Origin: Ligilactobacillus sp900765635
GTDB lineage: Bacteria; Bacillota; Bacilli; Lactobacillales; Lactobacillaceae
Length of the DNA: 64,000 bases
Assembly (NCBI RefSeq): GCF_949152225.1
Contig: NZ_CASCJC010000001.1
Coordinates: forward strand, 1,054,001-1,118,000
Direction: 5' to 3'
The notes beneath the pieces were generated by a model. It was given only the letters and a program-made list of their open reading frames with translations, did no database searches and was not told the DNA's origin. The stretch's first letter is position 1. Each line of letters opens with the position of its first letter. Below, piece after piece: positions 54,353 to 62,906 of this stretch. The position numbers and the translations under genes are program-made.

Positions 54353-55663
54353 CTATTCTACAAATTCAAAGACAAAATCTTTAATCTTAACCATATCTCC
54401 AGCCTTAGCTCCACGTGCCCGCAAGGCATCATCGACTCCCATCGCACGCAATTGCCGTGCAAAGCGCATCAAGCTTTCATCGTGCTCTAAATTAGTCATC
54501 TTAAAGAGTTTTTCAAGTTTTTCACCACTTAAAATCCACGTTGCATCAGCATCACGTGTCAAGATAAAATCTGGTTCTTCTTGTTTATCTTCAAATTTAT
54601 ATAATGCCGCTTGTTGTTCTTGTTTACGTTGAGCCAATGTTGCAAATTTTGGTGTTTGTTCCAAAATTTCAGCTGTACGTTTTACTAAAGCATCTAACCC
54701 TTGGTGTGTCAATGATGATATCTCCATCACTTCAGGTATTTGCTTTAATGTTTCATCTTGCATGAGTTTTTCTTTAAACTCCGCTAAATTTGCAGCAGCA
54801 TCTGGCATATCCATCTTACTTGCAACCACAATTTGAGGCCGATCAAGTAGGGTTTCATCATATGTTGCCAACTCAGCATTAATCTTTTGATAATCATCAA
54901 ATGGATCTCGGCCTTCCATCCCAGACATATCAACTAAATGTAAGATAACACGCGTTCTTTCAATATGTCTTAAAAATTGAATTCCTAACCCTACCCCATT
55001 TGAAGCACCTTCAATCAATCCTGGTAAGTCAGCCATCACAAAATCACGGCCATCATCTAAGCGGACCATGCCTAAATTAGGTACTAAAGTCGTAAAATGA
55101 TACTGTGCAATCTTAGGCTTTGCGCTAGTTACCACGGAAAGTAAAGTTGATTTACCAACAGATGGAAAACCTACCAAACCAACATCAGCTAGGACTTTTA
55201 ATTCTAAGCGCAAGTTGCGTTCAACACCAGGTTCACCATTTTCAGCAATCTCTGGTGCCGGATTTTTGGCAGATGCAAACCGCATATTACCACGGCCTCC
55301 ACGCCCTCCCTTGGCTACAACTAATTCTTGGTTTGCTTCAATTAAATCGCCTAAAACTTCATCTGTATCAGCATCATAAACAGTCGTCCCTTCTGGAACA
55401 GAAATATATAAATCATCTGCTCCTCGGCCAAACATTCCTTTAATCATTCCATTTTGACCTGGTTGAGCTTTAAACATACGGTGATAACGAAAATCCATCA
55501 AAGTCCGCAAGCCTTCATCTACTTTTAAGATGACGCTTCCGCCTTTACCTCCATCACCTCCGGCTGGACCACCATTAGGAACATATTTTTCGCGTCTAAA
55601 AGCAACCATCCCATCGCCGCCTTTGCCAGCCTTAACTGATATTTTAACTTGATCTACAAACAT
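54353..55663 (-). CDS. obg: GTPase Obg (CgtA)
   Basis: 436 aa, the length of Firmicutes Obg. Glycine-rich Obg fold (about 1-158), GTPase (about 159-335) with GFPSVGKSTLL and DLPGLIEGA, and the C-terminal OCT domain (about 355-436). It links 50S assembly, stress response and sporulation-type signals. ATG start with AAAGGAG. Behind the uvrC terminator; the oatA-like gene follows. Confidence 0.97.
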   Translation of the reverse strand: MFVDQVKISVKAGKGGDGMVAFRREKYVPNGGPAGGDGGKGGSVILKVDEGLRTLMDFRYHRMFKAQPGQNGMIKGMFGRGADDLYISVPEGTTVYDADTDEVLGDLIEANQELVVAKGGRGGRGNMRFASAKNPAPEIAENGEPGVERNLRLELKVLADVGLVGFPSVGKSTLLSVVTSAKPKIAQYHFTTLVPNLGMVRLDDGRDFVMADLPGLIEGASNGVGLGIQFLRHIERTRVILHLVDMSGMEGRDPFDDYQKINAELATYDETLLDRPQIVVASKMDMPDAAANLAEFKEKLMQDETLKQIPEVMEISSLTHQGLDALVKRTAEILEQTPKFATLAQRKQEQQAALYKFEDKQEEPDFILTRDADATWILSGEKLEKLFKMTNLEHDESLMRFARQLRAMGVDDALRARGAKAGDMVKIKDFVFEFVE

Positions 55664-55703
55664 TAATCGGTTGCTCCTTTCATTTTTTCATTGATTATTT
55701 TCT

Positions 55704-55749
55704 AAAATAAAGATACCAAGCCCAACTATACCAGTTTTTGGGGACTTGG
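55704..55749 (-). terminator. Terminator after uvrC
   Basis: On the minus strand CCAAGTCCC (55749-55741) and GGGCTTGG (55723-55716) pair with one bulge, followed by a T-rich run. Confidence 0.7.
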
Positions 55750-55765
55750 TCAAAACTATTTTTAA

Positions 55766-57544
55766 TTACTTTTCATTTTTTAAACTAAGTTGAATCGTTT
55801 GTGCAACACGCTGTGAGATTCCACAGGCTTGTAATTCTTCTAATGAAGCTTGTCTTATCTTTTTTAAATTACCGAACTTTTGTAATAATTTATTGCGTGT
55901 CTTAGGTCCTACACCTGCAATCATATCAAGTCTAGAAGCCAAAGAATTTTTCGAGCGTAGTTGTCTATGATAACTAACAGCAAAACGATGCACTTCATCT
56001 TGAATACGTTGTAAAAGATAAAACCCTTCACTCTTAGGATCTAAATCTATTTGTTGCATATTTTCTGCCAATAAAGCTGCCGTCTTATGGTGTGTATTTT
56101 TGACCATACCAGCGACCGGAATATCAAGTCCTAACTGATTTATCAAGACATCTTTGGCCGCTTTAACTTGGATTTGGGCCCCATCCATCAAGATTAAATC
56201 AGGTAAAGGTGCATTTTCTTTTAATAGTCGACTATAACGCCGATAAATAACTTCTTTAGTACTTGCTGTTTCATCAGCATGTTCAACCGTTTTTAACTTG
56301 TATTTACGATACTGTGTCTTTTCTGCACTTCCATCAACAAAACATACCATTGCAGACACAATATCTTGTCCTTGCAGATGTGAATGATCAAATGCTTCAA
56401 TGCGATGTCCCCGTGCAATTCCTAAAGCATCAGTTAATTCATTCATCGCTTGAATCGTTTTTCTTTCGTCTAACTCTAATAATCTAAATTTTTCTTCCAA
56501 GACTAGGCGAGCATTTTTTTGAGCCAATTCAAGCAAATCTTTTTTAGCACCACGTTGTGGCGTTTTAACTGGAACACCTAAAATTTCACTCAAAACTTCC
56601 TTAGGCATCCCTGCTGGTACCAAAATTTCTTTAGGCAATATACGATTTTTTTGATTGTAAAATTGTAAGATAAACGAGGCAAGCTCTTCTGTTGGCTCTG
56701 CAATACAAGGAAACAGACGTTTTTCACGTTTCATTAAGCGCGCTTGTCTGATAGAAAAAATCTGTAATGAAAGCCACCCTTTATCCATATAAAATGCAAA
56801 TAAATCTCTTGGTGTATTGTCATTGGAAATAATTTTTTGTTTTTCAACAGTAATCTCAACATAACGAATCTGGTCGCGTAGCTCAGCAGCTCTTTCATAA
56901 TCCATTTCATCTGCAGCTTGTTGCATCTTTTGCGTTAATGTCTTTTTGATACCAGCAACATTTCCATTTAAAAATGATTTAATTTTTTTAATCTGTGCTT
57001 GATATTTTTCAGGTGGCACTTCTTGAAAACAAGCACCTAAGCATTGCCCCATATGATAATACAAGCATGGTCGCTTTTGATAACCACTGCATCTTCTTAA
57101 TGGATATACTTTTTGCAAAAGTTGTAATGTTTCTTGGGCTGCATAGACATTAGGATATGGTCCAAAATACGCCGCACCATCCTTAGTAACTTGACTGACG
57201 ATTTTTAAAGTTGGATCTTTTTCATTAGTAATTTTAATATACGGATAGCCTGTTCCACGCTTTAATTTAATATTGTAATGAGGCTTATGCTTTTGGATTA
57301 AGGTAATTTCTAACAAAAAAGCTTCCTTGTCAGTTGACGTAACAATTGTTTCAAAATCGCGAATTTCTTCAACTAAACGCGCTGTCTTACCTTCATGAGA
57401 ACTCTTAAAATAAGAGCGCACTCGATTTTTTAAATTTTTGGCCTTTCCTACATAAATTATCTTGCTGTTGAGATCTTTCATAATGTAGCAGCCGGGTAAA
57501 TCGGGCAATAATTTTAATTTATTTTCAAGATACTCAGTCGCCAC
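55766..57544 (-). CDS. uvrC: Excinuclease ABC subunit C
   Basis: 592 aa from GTG at 57544 (AAAGGA 8 nt upstream); the ATG 9 nt earlier overlaps the SD. GIY-YIG nuclease (GCYIMKDLNSKIIYVGKAKN), a cysteine pattern typical of UvrC (CSGYQKRPCLYYHMGQCLGAC), the UvrB-binding UVR motif (about 200-235), RNase H-like nuclease and C-terminal helix-hairpin-helix DNA binding. It makes both cuts in nucleotide excision repair. Follows the Nudix gene by 18 nt. Confidence 0.97.
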   Translation of the reverse strand: MATEYLENKLKLLPDLPGCYIMKDLNSKIIYVGKAKNLKNRVRSYFKSSHEGKTARLVEEIRDFETIVTSTDKEAFLLEITLIQKHKPHYNIKLKRGTGYPYIKITNEKDPTLKIVSQVTKDGAAYFGPYPNVYAAQETLQLLQKVYPLRRCSGYQKRPCLYYHMGQCLGACFQEVPPEKYQAQIKKIKSFLNGNVAGIKKTLTQKMQQAADEMDYERAAELRDQIRYVEITVEKQKIISNDNTPRDLFAFYMDKGWLSLQIFSIRQARLMKREKRLFPCIAEPTEELASFILQFYNQKNRILPKEILVPAGMPKEVLSEILGVPVKTPQRGAKKDLLELAQKNARLVLEEKFRLLELDERKTIQAMNELTDALGIARGHRIEAFDHSHLQGQDIVSAMVCFVDGSAEKTQYRKYKLKTVEHADETASTKEVIYRRYSRLLKENAPLPDLILMDGAQIQVKAAKDVLINQLGLDIPVAGMVKNTHHKTAALLAENMQQIDLDPKSEGFYLLQRIQDEVHRFAVSYHRQLRSKNSLASRLDMIAGVGPKTRNKLLQKFGNLKKIRQASLEELQACGISQRVAQTIQLSLKNEK

Positions 57545-57562
57545 TAATCTCATCCTTTCCTT

Positions 57563-58183
57563 TTAATCAACCAGCGTTTGCCATTTTTCCTTTGCCTGAT
57601 AAGCTGCAAAACACATCTTAATTTGCTCATATGTGTTTTTTTCTGTTGCTAATGTCGGTAAATCGTCTAAACTAAAATATCTACTACTTAGCGTTTCTGT
57701 ATTGGCAACAAATTGTCCTCCTAAATTTTCACATAATGCAAAAATCTTACATACCTTATTAGCATATACTGGACGATTGTGTTTTTCACGATCTTGTACA
57801 GCAATCAAGTGTTTAACTTCAACATCTAATCCAGCTTCTTCTTTGACTTCTTTAATCAAATTTTCTTTGACAGATAAATAAACCTCACACCATCCACCAG
57901 GTAATGACCAGGTATAATTATCTTCTTGCACTAACAAAATCTTATCATTTTTAAAAATAGCTGCTCTAGTATCTATTTTAGGTGTCTGATATCCTACTTC
58001 ATTTGCAAAAAGATTATACACTTTAGCCATCGGAAGTTTAGTTTGTTTAGCTAACATTTCAACCGTAATTTCTCGAATTCTTGCAAAACGTTCTAAATCA
58101 TACTTATCTTGACTATAAGCTAAGCCTGCTTGCGCTAGACTTTGCAATTCAACTATCCAATCTAGCCAACACATATCTTCCAT
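57563..58183 (-). CDS. Nudix hydrolase with an N-terminal helical domain
   Basis: 206 aa from the ATG at 58183, the only start downstream of the promoter. N-terminal helical domain (about 1-60; Nudix_N type), then a Nudix fold with the box GGWCEVYLSVKENLIKEVKE and EAGL, the YjhB-like variant in which the usual first glutamate is not in place. Probably hydrolyses a nucleoside diphosphate derivative; the substrate is unknown. First gene of a unit with uvrC. Confidence 0.85.
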   Translation of the reverse strand: MEDMCWLDWIVELQSLAQAGLAYSQDKYDLERFARIREITVEMLAKQTKLPMAKVYNLFANEVGYQTPKIDTRAAIFKNDKILLVQEDNYTWSLPGGWCEVYLSVKENLIKEVKEEAGLDVEVKHLIAVQDREKHNRPVYANKVCKIFALCENLGGQFVANTETLSSRYFSLDDLPTLATEKNTYEQIKMCFAAYQAKEKWQTLVD

Positions 58184-58217
58184 TGTTTTATCTTCTTTAT
58201 TTATACTATCTCTTGAA

Positions 58218-58247
58218 ATTATAACGCGAAACGCCATTAGTACTCAA
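58218..58247 (-). promoter_or_regulatory. Promoter of Nudix-uvrC
   Basis: On the minus strand -35 TTGAGT (58247-58242), 18-nt spacer, -10 TATAAT (58223-58218). It places transcription start after the first ATG of the long frame, so the gene starts at 58183. Confidence 0.7.
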
Positions 58248-58274
58248 CACTTGCGATTAACTTTTATCCAAAAC

Positions 58275-58302
58275 AAAAAGGTGGAATTACTTCCACCTTT
58301 TT
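58275..58302. terminator. Terminator of the amino-acid ABC transporter
   Basis: AAAAAGGTGGAA and TTCCACCTTTTT: perfect 12-bp stem with a 4-nt loop, one base after the glnQ-like stop. Confidence 0.92.
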
Positions 58303-58303
58303 A

Positions 58304-59038
58304 CTATAAAACTTTTGATAAGAAATCTTGCGCCCGTTTTGTTTGCGGATTTTCAAATACTTCTTGTGGTGTTCCAATCTCTTGCACATATCCATCAGCC
58401 ATAAACCAAATTTCATCGGCAACTTCACGCGCAAAACTCATTTCATGTGTTACAACCACCATTGTCATTCCAGATTCCGCTAAATCTTGCATAACTTTTA
58501 AAACTTCACCCACCATTTCCGGATCAAGCGCACTAGTAGGTTCATCAAACAGCATTACATCTGGATCCATCGCCAAAGCTCGTGCAATTGCCACACGTTG
58601 TTTTTGACCACCCGAAAGACTAGCTGGATATTGATTTGCTTTGTCTGCTAAACCAACCTTTGCTAATAATTCTTGTGCTTTTTGTGTGGCTTCTTCTTCT
58701 AAAACACCCTTAACTTTCATTGGAGCAAGTTTAATATTTTCTAAGACACTCATATTAGGGAACAAATTAAATCCTTGAAACACCATCCCCATTTTTTCAC
58801 GCAAGCTATTTAACTCTTTATCAGAAATATGTGCTAAGTCTTTACCTTCAAAAATAATCTTGCCTTCTGTTGGTTTTTCCAAAACATTTAAACAACGTAA
58901 AAATGTACTCTTACCCGAACCAGATGGTCCAATAACACAGATTACTTGACCTTTTTTTACAACTTCATTAATTTCTTTTAAAACTTCATTTTTTCCAAAT
59001 GTCTTTTTTAAATTTTGAATTTCAATCATATTAGTCAT
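58304..59038 (-). CDS. glnQ: Polar amino acid (glutamine-type) ABC transporter, ATP-binding protein
   Basis: 244 aa. Walker A GPSGSGKSTFLR, signature LSGGQKQRVAIARAL, Walker B VMLFDEPTSALD and the switch histidine in VVVTHEMSF. It powers import with the substrate-binding/permease protein encoded directly upstream; the genes overlap by 8 nt. Glutamine is the likely substrate because the partner is GlnPH-like, but other polar amino acids fit. ATG start with AAGGAAG. Confidence 0.9.
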   Translation of the reverse strand: MTNMIEIQNLKKTFGKNEVLKEINEVVKKGQVICVIGPSGSGKSTFLRCLNVLEKPTEGKIIFEGKDLAHISDKELNSLREKMGMVFQGFNLFPNMSVLENIKLAPMKVKGVLEEEATQKAQELLAKVGLADKANQYPASLSGGQKQRVAIARALAMDPDVMLFDEPTSALDPEMVGEVLKVMQDLAESGMTMVVVTHEMSFAREVADEIWFMADGYVQEIGTPQEVFENPQTKRAQDFLSKVL

Positions 59039-60494
59039 GCTTCATCTTCCTTTCTAGCAAACCTAACAACTTGGAAAGACCAAACGTCATTACAAAGTAG
59101 ATCATCATTGTGATAAATAACGGAACAACTCCTCGATAGGTTGCTGATTGTACTAATTGCGATTGATACATTAAATCTGTTACCCCAATGATTGAAACAA
59201 TTGAACTTTCCTTAATTAAGGTGATAAATTCATTACCTAATGCAGGCCAAATATTTTTTAAAGCCTGTGGAATAATAACATAACGATAAGTATCCTTTTG
59301 TGACATACCTAAACTACGAGCTGCTTCTGTTTGTCCTACATCAATTGAAGAAATCCCAGAACGAATAACTTCAGCAACATAAGCACCAGAGTTTAATGAG
59401 GTGGCAATAATACCCGCTAAAAGCGCAGGTAATGATTGAATAATTGCCCCAACACCAAAGTAAATAAACATAACTTGAACCATCAATGGAGTCCCACGAA
59501 CAAATTCAATATAAGCAATTGCTATTCCACGTAAAAATTTGCTATTTGAAAGACGTAAAAGCGCTAAAAGTGTCCCAAGAATAAAGCCAAAAAAGACAGA
59601 TAATACTGTGATTAATAAAGTATATTCGATCCCTTTAGCAAAATAAGTCCAATAATGCCACATTGTTTTGTTGGCTGAGTTTTTGTTCATATATTCACCA
59701 GCAGATGGCAAATACTTTTTATCAATAAGTTTATCTTTTTTAATCTTTGCAATTGTTTTATTTGCAGCTTGAACTAAACTAGTTGAACCTTTAGGAAAAG
59801 CAATCGCTGTGCCATCTGTGTCGCCAACGTCTTTCCATTTTGGATCAAGTGCAACCATTCCATTATTAGCAGCATATGCTTTAGCTGTTGGTTCATCCAT
59901 CGCAACAGCATCAACCTTATGACTTTGTAAAGCTAAAACTAAATCATTTAACTTTGTCAAACCTTTAATTTCAACATCGTCTATATTATTTTTAACGATA
60001 TCATATTGAATTGACCCACTTTGGGCTCCAACTGCTTTACCTGTTAAATCTTTATATGTCTTGTATTTATTCTTATCAGCTTTATTAATAATTAAATATT
60101 GCTTGCTCTTATAATAAATGTCTGAAAAATCAACACTTTTTTTCCGTTCAGGACTTGGATTCATCCCCGAAATAATACAGTCGATTTTATTAGTTTCTAA
60201 AGCTACTAGTAACGAATCAAAATTCATGTTTTTAATTTCAACTTTAACACCAATATCTTTAGCAAATTGTTTAATAATATCAACGTCCATCCCAACAAAC
60301 TTGGTTTGGCCATTTTCTTTAACTGTAAATTCATATGGGGGAAAATCAGCACTCATTCCGACTACTAAAGTTCCCTTATCTTTAATTTTTTGTAGTGAGT
60401 CTTCTGCTGCATTGACATGTGACCAATTAAATAATGGTAACAAGCAGACCACAAAAGTCACCATAAATAATATTAATTTTTTTACTTTATTCAT
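59031..60494 (-). CDS. ABC transporter substrate-binding/permease fusion protein (GlnPH-like)
   Basis: 487 aa from ATG at 60494 (GGGAG 9 nt upstream). Signal peptide (VKKLILFMVTFVVCLLPLF), a type 3 solute-binding domain (about 30-265; GTLVVGMSADFPPYEF), then a permease domain with about five membrane helices and the EAA-type loop EAARSLGMSQ. Such fusions in lactic acid bacteria import glutamine, glutamate or asparagine. No lipobox cysteine is present, as the receptor is tethered by the permease. Confidence 0.9.
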   Translation of the reverse strand: MNKVKKLILFMVTFVVCLLPLFNWSHVNAAEDSLQKIKDKGTLVVGMSADFPPYEFTVKENGQTKFVGMDVDIIKQFAKDIGVKVEIKNMNFDSLLVALETNKIDCIISGMNPSPERKKSVDFSDIYYKSKQYLIINKADKNKYKTYKDLTGKAVGAQSGSIQYDIVKNNIDDVEIKGLTKLNDLVLALQSHKVDAVAMDEPTAKAYAANNGMVALDPKWKDVGDTDGTAIAFPKGSTSLVQAANKTIAKIKKDKLIDKKYLPSAGEYMNKNSANKTMWHYWTYFAKGIEYTLLITVLSVFFGFILGTLLALLRLSNSKFLRGIAIAYIEFVRGTPLMVQVMFIYFGVGAIIQSLPALLAGIIATSLNSGAYVAEVIRSGISSIDVGQTEAARSLGMSQKDTYRYVIIPQALKNIWPALGNEFITLIKESSIVSIIGVTDLMYQSQLVQSATYRGVVPLFITMMIYFVMTFGLSKLLGLLERKMKHD

Positions 60495-60531
60495 CAACAA
60501 TTTCTCCCTTTTACTTTACTAATGCTATTTG

Positions 60532-60560
60532 AGTATACCGCAACGAAAAATTTCATGCAA
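60532..60560 (-). promoter_or_regulatory. Promoter of the ABC transporter operon
   Basis: On the minus strand -35 TTGCAT (60560-60555), 17-nt spacer, -10 TATACT (60537-60532). I see no GlnR box near it. Confidence 0.75.
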
Positions 60561-60640
60561 GTATTTTTTATAATATTCACGTTTTATTTTGTAAAAATGC
60601 ATAATTATAATTTATATACAAAAATAAATTCATTTAGAAA

Positions 60641-60669
60641 TTGAAAAATCTATTCGAAATTGATATGCT
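60641..60669 (+). promoter_or_regulatory. Promoter of the SPJ_0845 gene
   Basis: -35 TTGAAA (60641-60646), 17-nt spacer, -10 TATGCT (60664-60669), 33 nt before the ATG. Confidence 0.65.
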
Positions 60670-60702
60670 TAAGCTAAGATAACAAATAAAGAAGGTGAGT
60701 TT

Positions 60703-60849
60703 ATGGGATTAAAGATTAATCGTCAAACCGATTTAACCGAGCTATTTGATCAATTTGCTATTGATCCGCTAACTAAAGAAAAGCAAGTAAAACAACCTCA
60801 AGAAAATAAAGATGATAAAACTAAGCAGACTAAAGAAACCAAAAAATAA
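60703..60849 (+). CDS. SPJ_0845 family small protein
   Basis: 48 aa. N-terminal part GLKINRQTDLTELFDQFAID is the conserved SPJ_0845 motif; the tail is a highly charged, lysine-, glutamine- and asparagine-rich stretch, probably disordered. The family is restricted to lactic acid bacteria and streptococci; no function is known. ATG start with AAGGTGAG. Own promoter and a nested hairpin terminator. Confidence 0.8.
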   Translation: MGLKINRQTDLTELFDQFAIDPLTKEKQVKQPQENKDDKTKQTKETKK

Positions 60850-60863
60850 TCTGTTTATTAAAT

Positions 60864-60941
60864 AAGCCTCTCCTTACTAATTGTAAAGTTATTTCCCATC
60901 ACGAGAAAAAACTTTACTTTTTAGCAAAGAGAGGCTTTTTA
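60864..60941. terminator. Nested double-stem terminator between SPJ_0845 and the MazG-like gene
   Basis: Outer stem AAGCCTCTC (60864-60872) with GAGAGGCTT (60929-60937); inside it GTAAAGTT (60883-60890) with AACTTTAC (60910-60917). A T run follows on the plus strand; on the minus strand TTATT follows. Much longer than the other terminators here. Confidence 0.7.
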
Positions 60942-60942
60942 A

Positions 60943-61242
60943 TTAATTTTTAGGAGAAAAACCGTTTGGATAACGTTTATTCAAAGTTTCGATATTATTT
61001 TGTGCAACTTCATCAAATGGAATATCTGCCCATTGTGCGATTTGCGAAAGATACCATAAAACATCTCCCATTTCATGAATCAATTTATCACGATCAAGCT
61101 TTTTACCTTTAAAAGTATAATCTTTAATTAGATAAATTAATTGTCCTGTTTCTCCTGAAAGACCTAAAGCACAATTAGTCAATACCTGTTCATTACCATA
61201 CAATGTCCGATTTGCGGCTTCTTGATATTCATTAAATTCCAT
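60943..61242 (-). CDS. MazG-like nucleotide pyrophosphohydrolase family protein
   Basis: 99 aa, one all-helical MazG-like domain: ALGLSGETGQLIYLIKDY and HEMGDVLWYLSQIAQW. The metal-binding acidic motif GExGE is GETGQ here, so one ligand is replaced and activity is uncertain. Homologs hydrolyse nucleoside triphosphates to clean the pool. The ATG overlaps the engB stop (TAATG), so the two are co-translated. Confidence 0.8.
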   Translation of the reverse strand: MEFNEYQEAANRTLYGNEQVLTNCALGLSGETGQLIYLIKDYTFKGKKLDRDKLIHEMGDVLWYLSQIAQWADIPFDEVAQNNIETLNKRYPNGFSPKN

Positions 61243-61841
61243 TAATTTTCCTCCTGTAATCCTGTCATTTTTTCAATCCATTGCCAAACTTCTTGTTTGC
61301 CGGTTTTATCGACCGAAGAAAAAAGAATCAAATGATCTTTAGCTGTTAACTTTAATGCTTTACGAATTGTACTTTCACATTTATTATGTTTACTTCTTGG
61401 AATCTTATCTACTTTAGTTGCAACAACTAAAATTGGCAAATCATAATAATGCAAAAATTCAATCATTTGTTTATCCAACTGTGTAGGTTCATGCCGTGCA
61501 TCAACTAAAGAAACAACTCCACATAGTTGTTTTCTTTGTGAAAAATATGTCTCTAACATAGCAGCCCATTTTTCACGCTCTTTTTGCGATACCTTAGCAT
61601 ACCCATATCCAGGAACATCGACAAAATATAGCTTCGATTCAATATTGTAAAAATTTAAAGTTTGCGTCTTTCCAGGTTGACTAGATGTACGCGCTAAATT
61701 TTTACGATTAATTAATGTATTAATTAAAGACGATTTACCAACATTTGAACGTCCTGCTAAAGCAATTTCTGGATAACCTTGTTCAGGATATTGTTCTGGT
61801 TTTACCGCACTAATCGTTAACTCAACATTATGAACTTGCAT
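61242..61841 (-). CDS. engB: Ribosome biogenesis GTPase EngB (YsxC)
   Basis: 199 aa. TRAFAC GTPase: P-loop AGRSNVGKSSLIN, DVPGYGYAKV (G3), TKVDK (G4) and SSV (G5). It assists late 50S subunit assembly and is essential in Bacillus. In many Firmicutes it follows clpX; not seen here. ATG start with AAGGAG. It is followed by an overlapping MazG-like gene. Confidence 0.95.
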   Translation of the reverse strand: MQVHNVELTISAVKPEQYPEQGYPEIALAGRSNVGKSSLINTLINRKNLARTSSQPGKTQTLNFYNIESKLYFVDVPGYGYAKVSQKEREKWAAMLETYFSQRKQLCGVVSLVDARHEPTQLDKQMIEFLHYYDLPILVVATKVDKIPRSKHNKCESTIRKALKLTAKDHLILFSSVDKTGKQEVWQWIEKMTGLQEEN

Positions 61842-61870
61842 TTGTTTACTCCTTTTTCAAATTACAATTA

Positions 61871-61879
61871 ATTTTACCA
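61871..61879 (-). promoter_or_regulatory. Possible extended -10 promoter of engB
   Basis: On the minus strand TGG-TAAAAT, 30 nt before engB, downstream of the rpmF terminator. No clear -35. Confidence 0.4.
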
Positions 61880-61921
61880 CACCTAGCACTAAACTTCCTC
61901 AAAAAATATGTAATCACATCA

Positions 61922-61960
61922 TAAAAAATAGCATCTCTCATCCAAGATAAGAAATGCTAT
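61922..61960 (-). terminator. Terminator after rpmF
   Basis: On the minus strand ATAGCATTTCT (61960-61950) and AGAGATGCTAT (61938-61928), with one G-T pair, followed by TTTTTTAT. It lies about 54 nt after the rpmF stop. Confidence 0.8.
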
Positions 61961-62013
61961 CAGGCTCACAAAAAATCAAAGGGCCATGGTCCCTAAGATA
62001 GTTTGGAGATTAA

Positions 62014-62190
62014 TTATTTAACTTTGACAACTTCCTTGTCGCCATAGAAGCCACAGCTTGGGCATACGTGATGAGATTTTCTCAATTCACCACAGTTAGG
62101 GCATGCGCTCATGCCAGGCACTTGAAGCTTGTAATGTGTACGACGTAATCTCTTACGTGTCTTAGATGTTCTACGTGCTGGTACTGCCAT
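62014..62190 (-). CDS. rpmF: 50S ribosomal protein L32
   Basis: 58 aa: starts MAVPARRTSKTRKRLRRTHY and ends DKEVVKVK. Both zinc CxxC pairs are present (CPNC and CPSC). Structural protein of the large subunit. ATG start at 62190 with AGGAGG. Follows yceD, the standard yceD-rpmF pair. Confidence 0.97.
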   Translation of the reverse strand: MAVPARRTSKTRKRLRRTHYKLQVPGMSACPNCGELRKSHHVCPSCGFYGDKEVVKVK

Positions 62191-62276
62191 TAGTAGGCAC
62201 CTCCTTTTTACTCTTTAGCAAAGTAATTCAACAAGAAAATTTTAAGTTTTTCGCATTAAATTTGCAAGCTTTAAAT

Positions 62277-62816
62277 TTATTCAGAATCACTAAATAAGTC
62301 TTTAAGCTTGGCTAAACGCGGGTCAACTTGTTTTTCTTGTTGGTCTTTTAACTGATCTTCATAAACAACGTTCCAATCATTACCACTTGGTAAAATCGCA
62401 TCTTCGCGCTGTTCATCTGCAGTTAAAACCTGCATAGGAATCTGTAACAAAATGTTATCTTCCACCACACTATTTAGATCTAAGATATCGTCATCTAATA
62501 CAATAACAACATCTGTGTCTTCAAAGCGTGATAAATCTTGATCATGACGACTGACATAATGTTCAGTCAAATCAAAGTCCAAACAAACATCAGCTGGTTT
62601 TAGAGAACGTGTTGAAGGTAACGTTACTTTGACTTTAACACGCATATAGCCTAAAACACCTAGTTCATCAACCGAGAACATTCCTTTAACCTCAGCACTT
62701 GAAACTGCAATAATATCAGCTTGGCGCGCTTTTAGATTATCTTGAACGTCAAGAGTGGTTTCAAATTGGATTGGGTTAGCACCTGCCTGGCGCAATTCAT
62801 TCCATGACCATTTCAT
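62277..62816 (-). CDS. yceD: YceD family (DUF177) protein
   Basis: 179 aa, acidic. The conserved C-terminal part with VDPRLAKLKDLF and the core VCLDFDLTEHYVSRHDQD fit the DUF177/YceD family, linked to 23S rRNA accumulation in bacteria and plants. Usual neighbour of rpmF. ATG start with AGGAGG. A near-perfect promoter lies just upstream. Confidence 0.9.
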   Translation of the reverse strand: MKWSWNELRQAGANPIQFETTLDVQDNLKARQADIIAVSSAEVKGMFSVDELGVLGYMRVKVKVTLPSTRSLKPADVCLDFDLTEHYVSRHDQDLSRFEDTDVVIVLDDDILDLNSVVEDNILLQIPMQVLTADEQREDAILPSGNDWNVVYEDQLKDQQEKQVDPRLAKLKDLFSDSE

Positions 62817-62845
62817 GCTATATTCCTCCTAATGCAACAAGATTG

Positions 62846-62874
62846 ATTATACAATCATGAAAATACTTTGTCAA
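62846..62874 (-). promoter_or_regulatory. Consensus promoter of yceD-rpmF
   Basis: On the minus strand -35 TTGACA (62874-62869), 17-nt spacer, -10 TATAAT (62851-62846): a full match to the sigma-A consensus, 29 nt before yceD. The strongest promoter in the window. Confidence 0.9.
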
Positions 62875-62906
62875 TGGTTTTTCCTTGACACCTTTAGTAA
62901 AACCGC

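Noticed and set aside
60118..60522. 134-codon plus-strand frame
   Set aside because: Antisense to the transporter's binding domain, crossing its promoter; no SD.
61979..61995. GGGCCATGGTCCC inverted repeat after rpmF as a terminator
   Set aside because: Central mismatch and no T run; the real terminator lies at 61922-61960.
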